64,000 nt of DNA from Sthenelais limicola (taxonomy: Eukaryota; Annelida; Polychaeta; Phyllodocida; Sigalionidae). Made by a program: the position numbers and the translations under genes. The notes under the pieces were generated by a model. It saw only the letters and a list, made by a program, of their open reading frames with translations. It had not been told where the DNA came from and did no database searches. This document shows, one piece after another, positions 1 through 11,221 of this stretch; position 1 is the stretch's first letter, and each line of letters opens with the position of its first letter. The DNA is taken from assembly GCA_942159475.1 (NCBI GenBank), contig OW804096.1:131492941-131556940 (forward strand), in the 5' to 3' direction.

Positions 1-2550
1 GCTCAGTAAATGCTGAGATAAACTTTAAACATTGTGGTATTTGAAATCAAGTTGAGGAAAATACTTGAGGAGGAATAACATCAGGAAACATAAAATATGC
101 TAAGTAGTGAGTTTAATAACTTTGCTCTATGAGGTATATTACATAATATCTAGAAATCCGGAGAATATCTTAAAATCTGGAGTATTGTCCTGACTTCCCT
201 GCACATTATTTTTATTTTTAACCCCGTTGAGGATAGTGATTCAATTGTGTTGTTGTTTTACTGGTTCTGTAGTGGAGAGGGGATGGTGAGGGGTGGCGAG
301 TTCCCCCTACATGGTTCACTGGCCTATGGATTTGGTTAGACCTGAATTAGAAATGTGAATTTCACTTAAACCTAATGACACCGTGACCAACCGCATGAGC
401 CCTGACCTGTCACATAAGCCATACGCACTTCGTCATGATAATTTTAGTTCCGCTTCCGGTGTATTATAATTATATCTGAATTATTTAACCGTAAATAAAG
501 TGTATCTTCATATATTTCATCAAAAGGTATTTCTGCTAGGCTAAGTAGAATGTCGTTGTGATGTATAACCTGATGTGGTATGAGTTACCAAAGTTCAAAA
601 AATGGTGGTGTAGGCGAGAAAACGATAACCCTGAAAACCGCAAAAAATCAAAATTCTGTCATTTATAAATGCCAAGTGGAGTGGAACAAACTAAGCACTG
701 AAACTTAAACTTGTTGTTGGCACATGAAGAAAAAAAGTTAATTTCATACACTATTTCTGGCCCATATATTATTAGTTTTCTCACTTATGCCAGTTATTGT
801 GTGATTGGTGTAGGTGAGAAACATTGCTCACAGCTGTGCGACATTTTGCTCACTGCAACCAGAGCTATAACACAATTCATTAACAAATGTGTACATCATC
901 CTTCAATGTTAAAACTACTATCCTCCGCGGATCTTTTGCATTTAAATCTCATTCAATTATTTAGACAATTCATTGAATTCTAATTTTGATAGGGCCGCAA
1001 TATTGCCAGTCATGTTAGGGGCTCTTATGACGAGACCAACGATAATGTAACCAGCCGCCTCCCGTCCAGGGGAGGCGGCTGGTGACCATGGTCAGGGCGT
1101 CCAAACCAGTTTGTGTATTTGGCTATATGTTAGCGCGGACACCGACATTGCACCCGCCACCTAGTGAGTGTTTCGTTGCCGCGCACTCTTCCTGTGCTCT
1201 ATGTCGATGATACGGTTCTATTTATGGTAGGAAAGGATTTGAGCGAGTTGACAAAGAACGCATTGACTGTTAACTGCATGAAAATTTAGCTGATGATACG
1301 TATAAGAAAATGTTGATATTTGTATAGTTCGGCAGGTGGTGGGAAGACCGTTTCGCGGCGACTCCAGGAAATGATGTAGTACTGTCTGAATAAAAAAAAT
1401 AAAAAAAATAGTATAAAGGACTCAATTATCGATGACTTTGTACTCTTATATTCTTATATTACTATAGGTTTATCGGTTGTTATCCCAAACTTATCTGGTA
1501 GAATATTATTTTACGAATGATCTGAGATGCATTGAAATGTCTTTTTGTTTTTTTATTCACTTACAGGCCAAAGACATTTAACAACGAGATTTGCTGTCAT
1601 TCTCTCAGGTTTGCTTCATCATCGATTATTGGAGGGAATTGATAGAAATCGTTCGTAGCTGCTTTCCAAGTTAATTGAATATTGATTTTTTTAGGTGCAA
1701 TTATTACGTATAGTGTTTTGAATTATGTAGAATCGACCCTGTTAGTATTAATTGAAATCAATATTTCATCTGCATTAAAGTGAAGCAGTATAATGATATA
1801 ATATATATAAGTTATAATTATATAATTTAATGACAACCTCTGATAACAATTAGCGCTGAACATGTTTATAACGTGGGTATACCATATTGAAAGCAGGCAC
1901 GCTCCAAGTACAAAACCTCTTACACGATTTCGTCGGCGAAAGTGTTTATTTGATACTGGTATAGGCGAATTGCTATATAATATATGTTGTAATAACCACA
2001 TGCATATTATGTGGTAGCTTTTCCAATCATGCCAAGCCAGACATTTATAGCTGTATTATAGAGAGGGAGTGGTTATCGACAATGATTTATTGTCCAAACC
2101 ATGCCAAAAATACTTCCTCACCGTAATGACACCTTATTCAGTCATTCTCGGCCAAGACACCCATAAACAGTGGTTCTCTCTTTGTATGCGACCTTCGCGC
2201 AAGCAATTTTCTCTAAACAAAAAGATAATCTACTTACTTTAGGAGATTCCAGTAATTAGTAAATCTTTGAATAAAGAACGATATTACACTGCAAGACAGT
2301 GCCCTACTGGGCTAAAGTCAATTTGTGAGTCATGGAGAATCATAAAAACACACAGTCACCTTTCAGAGAGTATCATAACTTTGAATGTTCCCGATGAAGG
2401 TCACCAATTTGCATGTACGATTAATTATCACATAAAACTATGAGAAACAAAATATCTTTAGTAGTTTTACGGAAGACTGGGATTCCGTAACAGAACAACA
2501 CTTCCTACACCGGTTTGTTATTTAGCCTATGTCTCAAACAAATGAAAGGC
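1..2550. other. Non-coding region, no supported gene
   Basis: No open frame here shows a recognisable domain, and the longest are about 90 codons with no splice or family support. The region is AT-rich. The one structured item is the GC-rich hairpin at 1051-1082, listed separately. It could hold distal regulatory sequence, but nothing in it shows that. Confidence 0.6.
1051..1082. repeat. GC-rich perfect hairpin, 13-bp stem
   Basis: The arms 1051-1063 (CCAGCCGCCTCCC) and 1070-1082 are exact reverse complements around a 6-nt loop. The stem is far more GC-rich than the AT-rich surroundings and would be very stable in DNA or RNA. It is too short for a typical animal pre-miRNA. No function is assigned. 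Confidence 0.85.
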
Positions 2551-3532
2551 ATCTAGGTAGGCCTAGTTATCATTATTTTATTGAGTTAAAAGGAATTAAT
2601 AATTACAATGTGAAGAAACGTGATGCTTCCATTTATAACACCATAGAATACGTTATATAGTTATGATAATCTGGTATGAACATAATTCGTGTTGTTCAGT
2701 TTAGGATGTGCTACTAATCATACACGTATAGGCCTATCCCAGTTAGGCAGTTAGTTACCCATACTCAAATATAGGCCCGATTTAGAATAGCCTAAGTATA
2801 GGCCTAAGTATAATGTGAATGCGTGTAGGAGGCATAGGCCTAGGCCTATATGAGGTTGATATCTGGTCATCATGTTATATTAAATATATGGAATTCTCAG
2901 GAGTTCGTTTAACTAAGGTAGAGACGGGGTCAGGAGATGCATGCTGGATATAGGCCTATAATTAATTTAATTACATTCCAAATGTCTATGAATTTTTTAG
3001 CCTAGTCTACTACGAAAATAAATTGGTGGGTAGACATGGCTCGATTTTCTACTCCCAGTCCTTTATCTAGAGAGGTTAAATCGCCATGTGCACTATAGGC
3101 CTACTCTCTCTGTTTCTTAATTGCATGCAATATTCTAGCCATGGATGCCCACCAGAAACTTTTCCGGACACAAGGTGGTAGAATCTATAGGCCTACAACG
3201 GAACACGCCAGCCTATCCTTTCATAAGTTATGCCTATCATAATAAAGTCGATGGCCTAGGCATTAACACTATAAAGTTTGCTTCGTCTGTTTTGAGATTC
3301 CATTAAGTCGATGTGTGTAGGCTAGCACAATCGCCTTTCCCAGGCGTATAGGTTTGTGCAGTAGGCTATACCAGAGCATTTTGGAGACATCTAGTGTGTA
3401 TCTAGGAAAGCAAAGGTATCCGTTGCAACGGGTACTGTGGCATGCAATTTCTACCACTTTGAGAGAAAGGATAAAGAACGGTCGAAAATATCCTCAGGTT
3501 AACCCTTATTTATTCCTGCGGGCCCTCTTTCC

Positions 3533-3540
3533 TATATATA
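3533..3540 (+). promoter_or_regulatory. Possible TATA box of the LDAF1-like gene
   Basis: TATATATA lies 153 bp upstream of the proposed start codon at 3686, which would allow a 5' UTR of about 120 nt. TATA-like runs are common in this AT-rich sequence, so this is position-based inference only. Confidence 0.2.
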
Positions 3541-3685
3541 CGTTTGACAGCCTCACTAGAGAGTGCTAGGGGATGGCATTTATATTGTGTTAATTTTGGA
3601 CTTACTCATGTGCAACAGCGTTACTGGACATAGCCCTACAGACGGCGGCAGTGAAGAGATAACGTTACCGCTACCACCACAACCC

Positions 3686-3702
3686 ATGACCATGTCATTC
3701 AT
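3686..3702 (+). CDS. LDAF1-like gene, proposed coding exon 1
   Basis: ATGs at 3686 and 3692 are in frame and followed by a strong gtgagt donor at 3703. The exon ends with two bases of a codon, matching the phase needed by exon 2. It is only 17 coding nucleotides, so this is the least certain part of the model. Confidence 0.5.
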
Positions 3703-5454
3703 GTGAGTCAGTCAATGTTCCATAATTTCGAAGTATTCTTTTTGTGTCGGCAAATTTCTTTTACTGTTTGTGCATACCATATTCCATGGGATATTCCTTC
3801 ATGTTTGTGAAAGTGTTATTAAGTTAGGCCTATGCAAGATTCCTTGAAATCATAAAAAGGGGTGCCTTTTGGCATAAAATTTAGGCCTACCGCGTTTTGC
3901 CACAAAAAATGGGGGTAAAATGGTAGGGCCGTAAAAATTCGCAGAAATGGGGTAGACTACTTTTCAAATGCTGGAACGATCATGAAAAAAAATCCTGCAT
4001 CCTGCGTCCATTTTAAGGGGTACACACCCACATCGTAGGCTACCGTATATTATTACATTATTAGGCTATATATTGATACAGTTATTGTTGGGATTTAAAT
4101 TGTATAGGCCTACATTTACTTGATCTATCCTAGAGGTTCATTCGAGCGAGAGCATTTACTTAAAACCTGCAAACATTGGTTTCTTGATTGGTCCTGGGTA
4201 AGACCATAAATAAAGTGCCTTTCTGTCACTTTTTCTCTGTCTCTCTCTCTCTTCTTCTCTATCTCTATTTCCTGGGTAAGACCATAAAGTGCCTTTCTGT
4301 CTCTCTCTCTCTCTCTCTCTCTCTATCTCCCTTCTTCTCCATCTCTATTTCCTGGGTATGATCATAAACTGCCTCCCTTTCAACTCTCCTGCCTTTGATA
4401 GAACCATATTAAATGTGTTGATAAGGGCGTTAAGCAACCAAACTCACTCACTCACTCACTTATTGGTTTATTGTTGTAGGGAGAACTCCCCGGGTGAAAT
4501 TGAACCCGATGCCTCATTAGGCCAAACATGGACTCGCTTCCTGGATGTCTTGGAACTCATAAGAGACAGATTCCATCTTCGGGAAAAGCTCAACAAAATA
4601 CAGGATTATGCCGGGGAACATCCAGTTCAGGCTTTGTGTATTGCGATGGTGTTGTCACTGTCTTCCATTCCTGTTATTTGCTTCATTATCTTCTCCTGCG
4701 TCACCATGATAGTTACATTCATTTGCTTCGTCTGTTTTGAGGGTAAGTCCATTGACTTGTTAGTTTAGGATCAAACATTAATATTGTGAATCAATTTAAA
4801 TATAAAAAATGTTGTCTCTTTCATAGTAGACGTTATGTAGGCCTTTATGTCTCACCCTTATGGATGTCTGAACGCCCCCCCCCCCCCGCCACACCTTTGA
4901 ACGCCCCTCCCCTCACACACACAAAAAACCCCCACTGTATTATATAGGCATAGCGAGTTTATTCTGTGCAAAGTCAGTGACTGGCTAACCCCATGCCTTG
5001 CCCACTGTCCAAAAGAGTCAAATATTGGGGGGGCTAATCTCGTTCTAACAATAGCTCCATCACCGCTAAAATCGCTCTTGACATAACGTTTATTCTTATA
5101 CCATATAAGTGTCAGCTGGTATGTACATGCCTGTTTTATTTCACATGCTTTGCAGGTTTTCTTCTATCCTTTGGTGCCATCGCTCTAGGAGGCGCCATAT
5201 TCGTGTCCACTATCATTGCATTAATCCTCTGCGGGATAATGCTGGGACTGGCCAGTACATACACTGGAGGGCGATATGCCTACCAATACTTCCAGGGGCG
5301 TACCTTCAGCCACAAGCTACAGGAGCTGTATCTTTACTGCATGCGCCAGGCAGAAAATCTTACCAATTCCACCAGAAACTATTCCTCTTCCTCCACAGCA
5401 TCGTCTCCTGTAAACCCCGCATCTATACCTGAATCTCGAGAGCATGCCGACTGA
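3686..5454 (+). CDS. LDAF1/promethin-like lipid-droplet assembly protein (3 exons)
   Basis: Coding exons are 3686-3702, 4480-4742 and 5156-5454, giving 192 residues. All junctions are GT-AG (gtgagt and gtaagt donors) and the phases match. Residues 1-50 are polar, with an amphipathic stretch (around FLDVLELIRDRF). A segment starting near EHPVQALC leads into two long hydrophobic hairpins split by the second intron. The tail of about 55 residues is hydrophilic and Ser/Asn-rich. The HP-x-A entry to the first hairpin, the paired hairpins, the Gly-rich second hairpin and the length recall LDAF1/promethin (TMEM159). In other animals that ER protein binds seipin and marks sites of lipid-droplet formation. 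The first exon rests on one donor whose two leftover bases complete an ATG with exon 2. Another small membrane-hairpin protein remains possible. Confidence 0.68.
4191..4381. repeat. Minisatellite (about 80-bp unit) with CT microsatellites
   Basis: The unit beginning TCCTGGGTAAGACCATAA recurs at about 4191, 4270 and 4350, with (CT)n tracts between copies. The third copy is more diverged. It lies in intron 1 of the LDAF1-like gene, so the long Ser/Leu open frame through it is an artefact of the repeat. Confidence 0.75.
4383..4461 (+). repeat. Possible SINE-like 3' end with (TCAC)n tail
   Basis: A stretch containing AAGGGCGTTAAGCAACC runs into five ACTC/TCAC units at 4441-4461. A 'GGCGTTAA' end followed by a TCAC tetranucleotide tail is a familiar layout for SINE ends in marine invertebrates. 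It ends about 18 bp before the exon-2 acceptor. No tRNA-like head was found. Confidence 0.3.
4480..4742 (+). CDS. LDAF1-like gene, coding exon 2 (first hairpin)
   Basis: The acceptor AG is at 4478-4479 after a T-rich tract, and the donor gtaagt starts at 4743. The exon encodes the polar N-terminal region and the first hydrophobic hairpin. The frame is open further upstream through CT microsatellite, but that reads as a Ser/Leu run and is intron sequence. Confidence 0.7.
4876..4888. repeat. Poly-C tract
   Basis: About thirteen cytosines lie in a C-rich, low-complexity stretch (4875-4930) in intron 2 of the LDAF1-like gene. Confidence 0.8.
5156..5454 (+). CDS. LDAF1-like gene, coding exon 3 (second hairpin, tail, stop)
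   Basis: The acceptor (ttgcag) ends at 5155. The exon completes a Gly codon begun in exon 2 and encodes a Gly/Ala/Ile/Leu-rich second hairpin and a Ser/Asn-rich hydrophilic tail. The stop TGA is at 5452-5454. Confidence 0.72.
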
Positions 5455-6041
5455 CTTAATTAGTTGTGACCCTGTGCACATGTGGGCTTAGGTTTGGCTG
5501 ATTTTTGGGTACCGTATTGAGACAGGCAGTCCTAATTCATATCTTAGATGGTTACTTTGACACTAGACATGTTATTGTATTGGAGATGTTTTGTGTTCGA
5601 TTGCCGATCGCCCAGGTTAAGTCAGTCGTTCCTCAGAATCACTTAATCTTCTTATTGATTGTAAAATTGTGGCAGGTTCATAAAAGCCAAAGCTGGACCA
5701 GAAATTGTAACTGGCATTTTTACTGTAAGTAAGGATTGATCTCCATGCGTCGGGTTTAATGAAAAGTGGTTCTTAATATTTGACATTACCATGATTACTA
5801 CATTCTTCATGACAATAATTTCTTTAAAGATTTCGATCCGATGTCTTTCAAGGAATTTAAATTAATATCAGGTGCTGGTGCTCTCTTTCTAGGCGAACAG
5901 AGTAACTTCAAATTGTATTTTGGCTATTATGTATACACGTCCATGTATTCAGAAATGTCGCGAGACATGCCTTATAGGAACCGTGACACTATATAATAGT
6001 ACTTTATTATCGTTTCAATAAGACCAAATCTTAGTATTTTC

Positions 6042-6047
6042 AATAAA
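6042..6047 (+). terminator. Candidate poly(A) signal of the LDAF1-like gene
   Basis: AATAAA lies 588 nt after the stop codon and is the first clean copy seen downstream. The length of the 3' UTR is inferred from this. Confidence 0.35.
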
Positions 6048-9000
6048 GCTGGAGAATTGATATATGATATAATCCCACCTTTTTGGAACTGCATTTACAG
6101 ACAGTGAATGCATCTAATATTGGGATCAATTCTAAAGGAATCTTTATTTGGGTCTCATGTTTAACCAGTGCTTTAACGTATGTTTCCTCCTTTGGATTTA
6201 GCATTCATTCCATATCATCTCGGTGTGTGGCTGTTACAAACCCATATTTAGTCATAATGTCTTGTGTAGCAATTGGTACAGTGTTATATACCACATCTGC
6301 TATTATACGCGACTATAATTTCAGCATTGATGTCAGCATCACTTTGGTACAACTTTGTAAATTATTTTTCAAGTGGAGATGGTTCCCTATTTGCCATATA
6401 TATACGGTCAATCGTGATGATTGTATCGAGCGAAATAACGTTCTTTTGTGTTTCTGCTTTAATTGTAAACGAAAGTACGTGGTGATAACGGTTTTTAGAG
6501 TTTCATGGTACGTGTCTTGGATTATTTTTCTCTATTAATCCGATAGTCTTTCCAATATCCCGACATTGGTGAAGTTAACTATACTTGTCAGAAATAAGTG
6601 CGGTGAAATTACTAATTACCTATTTAGATTTAGTTGGGTCAGAATATATATATGTGATAATTAGGTATTAGCGAGATATGTTGGCATTCTTTCACTTATG
6701 TGCACTTTATATAATTATGGCTTGTAGTAGCCTAGTGAAGTATATTTTGTTTTTGTCTTCCTTTGTTTTGTTTCTAGTGTTAGTGTTAGTACATGGTAGT
6801 TAAACTCTTTAACTGTACTTTGGTGTTTCCATACGTTATGCGTACTCAAACTATGTGCCATATTATGATGAGTCTTAATCATAGAATCCCTTTAATATAA
6901 TGAGCACGCTTTGGAATCTTCCATTCCTTGTGCAATGATTCATTAATTTTGTGTAAGCTATTATGATAGCTGCCTCATTGCTTTAAAAAACCCACTGAAA
7001 TACTTCCAGGAAGTTTGTTATTATCTTCTATTTCACTTGTGATATGATATAGGTAGCGATTACATTTTGGACGAAGCCCTCTGGTTTTGCTCTCTTCTTA
7101 GTTGCAGCTCATTTATTATGCGTGTAGAACGTTACTCATTTCTATTTCTCACATTATTAATTTGTTTCTCTATACTTACAAGTTCATTATGTCCTTTATC
7201 TAGTACTGCCCCTGTAGGGCCCAGTGAGAAGACTTCCCATGTGGTATGATTATAGTATACATGCATCGTTATTTTATCAATTATGAAAACTTAAAAAGAT
7301 ACCACTGTGAGTCCATGATTATGGACACTATTGATGTGATATTTGCATTTTTAAGATTATCTTACTTGTCCCAAAGTCAAATAACTTGTTACAATTGATG
7401 GGGGCATTAGCATTTTTTCCTACTCTTCATGAACCAATATTACTTGGAAAAAATGAATGACAGGGTCATGAATCAGCCCATTGACCCATTGAACACCTTG
7501 AAATAATCGATTATTTGTAAATGGTGCGCGAATAAAATGGTTTTCCAAGTTATAACTTCTTCTTGTCCTTGATGTCAGGTGTATTACTGGTATGCTATTA
7601 AGTGATGAAATAGAAAATTTAAACAAAATTCAGTAATTCCAATAATACTTAATTCTCATCTATATGATGAGAATGCTAGGTGTATAACACCATCGATCCA
7701 GGGAAAGCACAGCCATTTGCGTATGTTTGTTATTGTAGGATTTACCAACGTATCTGTTAGTCTTTATAAGGGTGTGATGTCAGGGTCACAGATTACTTCT
7801 TTTTTTTAAAAAAAAAACGTTTTATTTAACAATAATAAGCAATAACAATTTAAGTGGCATTGGTCATCTATATCTTCGGGGTTCAGGCATAAATTGCTTT
7901 TCACACCAATCCTGGAAAAATGTATTCATCCATGGATAAAGCAGGACTTATTACCTCTCCTTCGTTTTGATCTGAAGTCATAGGCCTGACGTAATATTAG
8001 ACTTAAACCATTGGTATGGTAGAAACTGATGAGGAATGACTGCATGGTTCGATCAATCGAGGCATCACATTCATCTCATCTGTATGACGAGCATATTGGC
8101 ACAGGTGAGCGAGCATATGCCGCCTCCTAGTGGATGGCGAGAGAAGTGGTAGGAAATGAGTCAGAGCGTCCTGTTTGTGATGTCCACCCAAGCATGACCG
8201 TCCTCATACCGGGGCCACGGCGGTCTGTCGGCGGGAGGTCGTGCTAGGAGTTTGTACAGGTGAGGAGGGGGAGGTACTCCCAATACTGAGATCACTTTAT
8301 TTACACTGTTTCTTTTTCCCCATGCAGTATTTCTCAAACATGTGATGAACAATTCATTTTCTGTTGTGTATTAAATAGGCGAGGCTGTTTTTCACAAGAA
8401 CAATTATTACAATAAACATAATTAATAATTCACATTATCACATATTTAGGTTCTTATTCCAAACGCACGCTTGACCGACCACTCGAATAAATTATACAAA
8501 CAATGTGTCATATATGATATGAATTAATAGCTACAAGTAATTGTTCCATTTGAAGTACTCTCCAAGTTCATTGGGTATACCACTCTTAGCACATGAAAAG
8601 GTAAAATGCCTTTTGAAGCAGTCAATCAAGTAGAACCCCCCACCCTTCCCCGGATTCCCCCACCTGAGAAGGTCTTCTTGTGGAAGGAGGGGGTGTGACC
8701 GTGCGTGCGAGCGACCAGAGTAAGTTTGGCTGGTCTCACGGATAGTTCACAGACCCGGTATATTAGGACCTTATACACTGTAAACATCACTGCATGGTTT
8801 AGGAAGCGTCGTACACCTGTGCCTCTTTTACCAGACATACATTCATATATACACATCTGAATATGTCCTCTCATATTTGATTAACCAGGTAAGTTGTATA
8901 CACCTATTTTACTCAATAAATATGGTAACATGCTGCTCTACTTCAACTTTGCGGATACCTCGATACTCTTCAGGAATATACACACGTACTTATCCAGATG

Positions 9001-10857
9001 TTTGTAGGATCCTGCCATAATATCGTCTTACGTTGACGTATATACACTTAATTCTTGACACATATACATGGGTAAAATGCCTGCTAAGACAACAATAATA
9101 TTACCAGTATGTTTGTTGTCGGTGATATCATCACATTCATGAAACTGTTCGGCTATCCGGTGACTGCACAATCTACTCACTTAGGCTCGACTTGCAAGAT
9201 GTGTGTTAATCCAGAGATAGAGCCATGCATGCTTCTTAACTCTCAATGCATATCTCTCAGGGGACATTAAGGGGGAGGGTCAACCGTGAAACAATCATAG
9301 GAGCCTAGGGCCTTTAGTTACCTTTGAAGTAAAGAGACTGTGGACGAATTATATCTTTTGGTGAGGACCTAAGTTTCACGGACATGCTGGTCTGTATATT
9401 TTTTTGTAGGATATGTGTAGACATCAAAACTGCTATATTGGGATAGTATGTATATACACGAACGCTACACGATACATGTAAATGATACCACTGTACCGTA
9501 GCTGCATTATGCTGTATTACAGCTGACTGATCAAGTGAGAGGTTAAATATAGCCCAAAAGCAATTACGCTCTTGTTCCAGTACCCCACATAAATCCTATG
9601 ACACAATTGGTCTTTTGGTTGCCTAACTGCTGGTGTTTTTGTCTTCTTTTGTTTGCCAATTACCTAGGTAACCCCTTCAATAGGCTGCAAGTCCTTTGAT
9701 CCCATAAGCTCTTTTTAAGCCTTCGCCATTCATACCATATTTTGGCCACACTATTTCTGTAATGTCAACCAAAATCACTTGACATTAAGATACCCCAGGT
9801 TTTGCAATCATATTATTAGGAAGCACTTTAGTATCCTATGCTGGATGTCTATTCTTAGGGTTTTCTCTCACTTAGCTGGATTAAATTACTTGTAAGGTAT
9901 TGTGATCACAGATCTATCTGATCTTTTTACCTGAATGGGAATTGCATTTGCATTTCATCCGAACGCATTTATTTAGGGGTTAGGGTGACTGAGTATTTTT
10001 AGCACTCGTGTACAATACGAGGGGTATATGGAACAGGCTAACCCATACAGTTTACGTTCTTACAATACGCATCTTAATAAGAAAAAACATTAAAATGTAC
10101 GTGTGTAATCATTTGTTCATATATAACTGTACGTATGCATTGATGTGTTCTCATGCATTAATATGTAAGTCATTTAATTAACAGATTTGCTTCTTATGGG
10201 CATGTCTATTTTTGCGGTCCAAGATCAGATATTTATGTAATACTATGACATGCATATATAACAACGATTGACCAGAATCGGAAGGAATAATGGTCATTAA
10301 AGGATATAGGGTTCACTTGGTTCTGGCATACTTTTTGTATGACGACGTGCGTGCGTGAGATTGGTTGTATGAGTAAGAGACTAAAATTAACTCAACCCCA
10401 AGTATTTATCCAAAGCGGGCAATGGGTGGGATCGTTTTAGTCCGGCTCACCTGCTATTTCGTCACGAAAATGCGATCACTATTTTTATAATGATTGCCCC
10501 TTTATAGTTCAACTATTTTATCCATAGGAGGAAATAATGAATGAGTATACATGACATTTTATTCATATAGCAATTCATCTTTTATGTACTCTTAATTTTA
10601 TAACTACTAGTGCAGGTAGAATATGGGAATTTGTCACTTGATTTTAATTGGTGATGGTCTCAATTTCGAATAATATATATGAACCATTTGAACAGGCTAG
10701 GACAGTCATCAGTACACCTCAGTCTCAGAAATACGAGCCTAGAATTGCATTGTTCACCAAATAATCGAATGATTGAGTCATGTGTTATTCACACTTTCTT
10801 ATTTGGGAAGACTTTAGGCTATACTTGGCATAGTCTCCAAGCAATTACTCGTGCGTA
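6048..10857. other. Intergenic region, no supported gene
   Basis: Open frames here, including a 150-codon one at 6083-6538, have unremarkable composition and no family resemblance or splice support. A possible reversed retroposon tail lies near 7796-7990 and C-rich low complexity near 8635-8690. Confidence 0.55.
7796..7990 (-). mobile_element. Possible retroposon 3' end (poly-A on minus strand)
   Basis: Read on the minus strand, this stretch ends in AAATAAAACG and then an A-rich run at 7802-7819, as at the 3' end of a LINE, SINE or processed transcript. The run is interrupted (T8 A10 on the plus strand). No coding part is recognisable and target duplications were not resolved. Confidence 0.22.
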
Positions 10858-11221
10858 TATGTGATCCGTTTTTAGGAAAATGAGTTATAAGTCGCAAAAT
10901 ATAGATTTTGAGATATCACCATATTTGAAAAGAGATGATAGTAATGATAGTAAACACTAGGACAACTCATATGTATTTCTATATTTCTAAGTTTGATATT
11001 CTTATTTTTGAAAAAAAAGTTTGCAATGTTTCTGGATGGGTAATTATCAATAAAGTAACTAAATATATTCCATACGAAGGCCTTCAAAACGCAGGGATAT
11101 ATTTAATACAATATCCTGAAATTAGTCACATGGATTTATTCGACTATAAGTACTAAACCCTGTAAAAATCAGAACAATTCTGCGACTTGTGACTCATTTT
11201 CCTGAAACACATCACATATGT
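10858..11221. mobile_element. Foldback (MITE-like) element, family 1, copy A
   Basis: The left arm (10874-10900) and right arm (11181-11203) are inverted copies built around GGAAAATGAGTxAyAAGTCGC, with further inner similarity. The same termini occur at 33,035-33,450, so this is a dispersed family. The interior has no transposase. It resembles a non-autonomous DNA transposon of about 360 bp. The exact ends and target duplication are uncertain. Confidence 0.6.

Larger units (their letters stand above)
2558..4112. repeat. Cluster of dispersed TAGGCCTA palindromes
   Basis: Eleven exact copies of the 8-bp palindrome TAGGCCTA start at 2558, 2729, 2799, 2835, 2841, 2951, 3095, 3188, 3835, 3882 and 4105, most in the context TATAGGCCTA. 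By eye only two more exact copies lie elsewhere in the window (55026 and 61315). They are not in a regular tandem array. The cluster spans the upstream region and first intron of the LDAF1-like gene. It may be a clustered protein-binding site or the trace of a dispersed repeat. Confidence 0.75.

Noticed and set aside
1051..1082. Hairpin as a microRNA precursor
   Set aside because: Stem is only 13 bp with a 6-nt loop, far short of a typical pre-miRNA.
4289..4479. Open frame extending the LDAF1-like exon 2 upstream through a CT repeat (Ser/Leu run)
   Set aside because: It reads through microsatellite and minisatellite sequence. A clear splice acceptor at 4478-4479 and a matching upstream donor give a better start.
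6083..6538. 151-codon plus-strand open frame
   Set aside because: No domain, ordinary AT-rich codon makeup, and no splice or start context. It lies about where the 3' UTR of the LDAF1-like gene would end.
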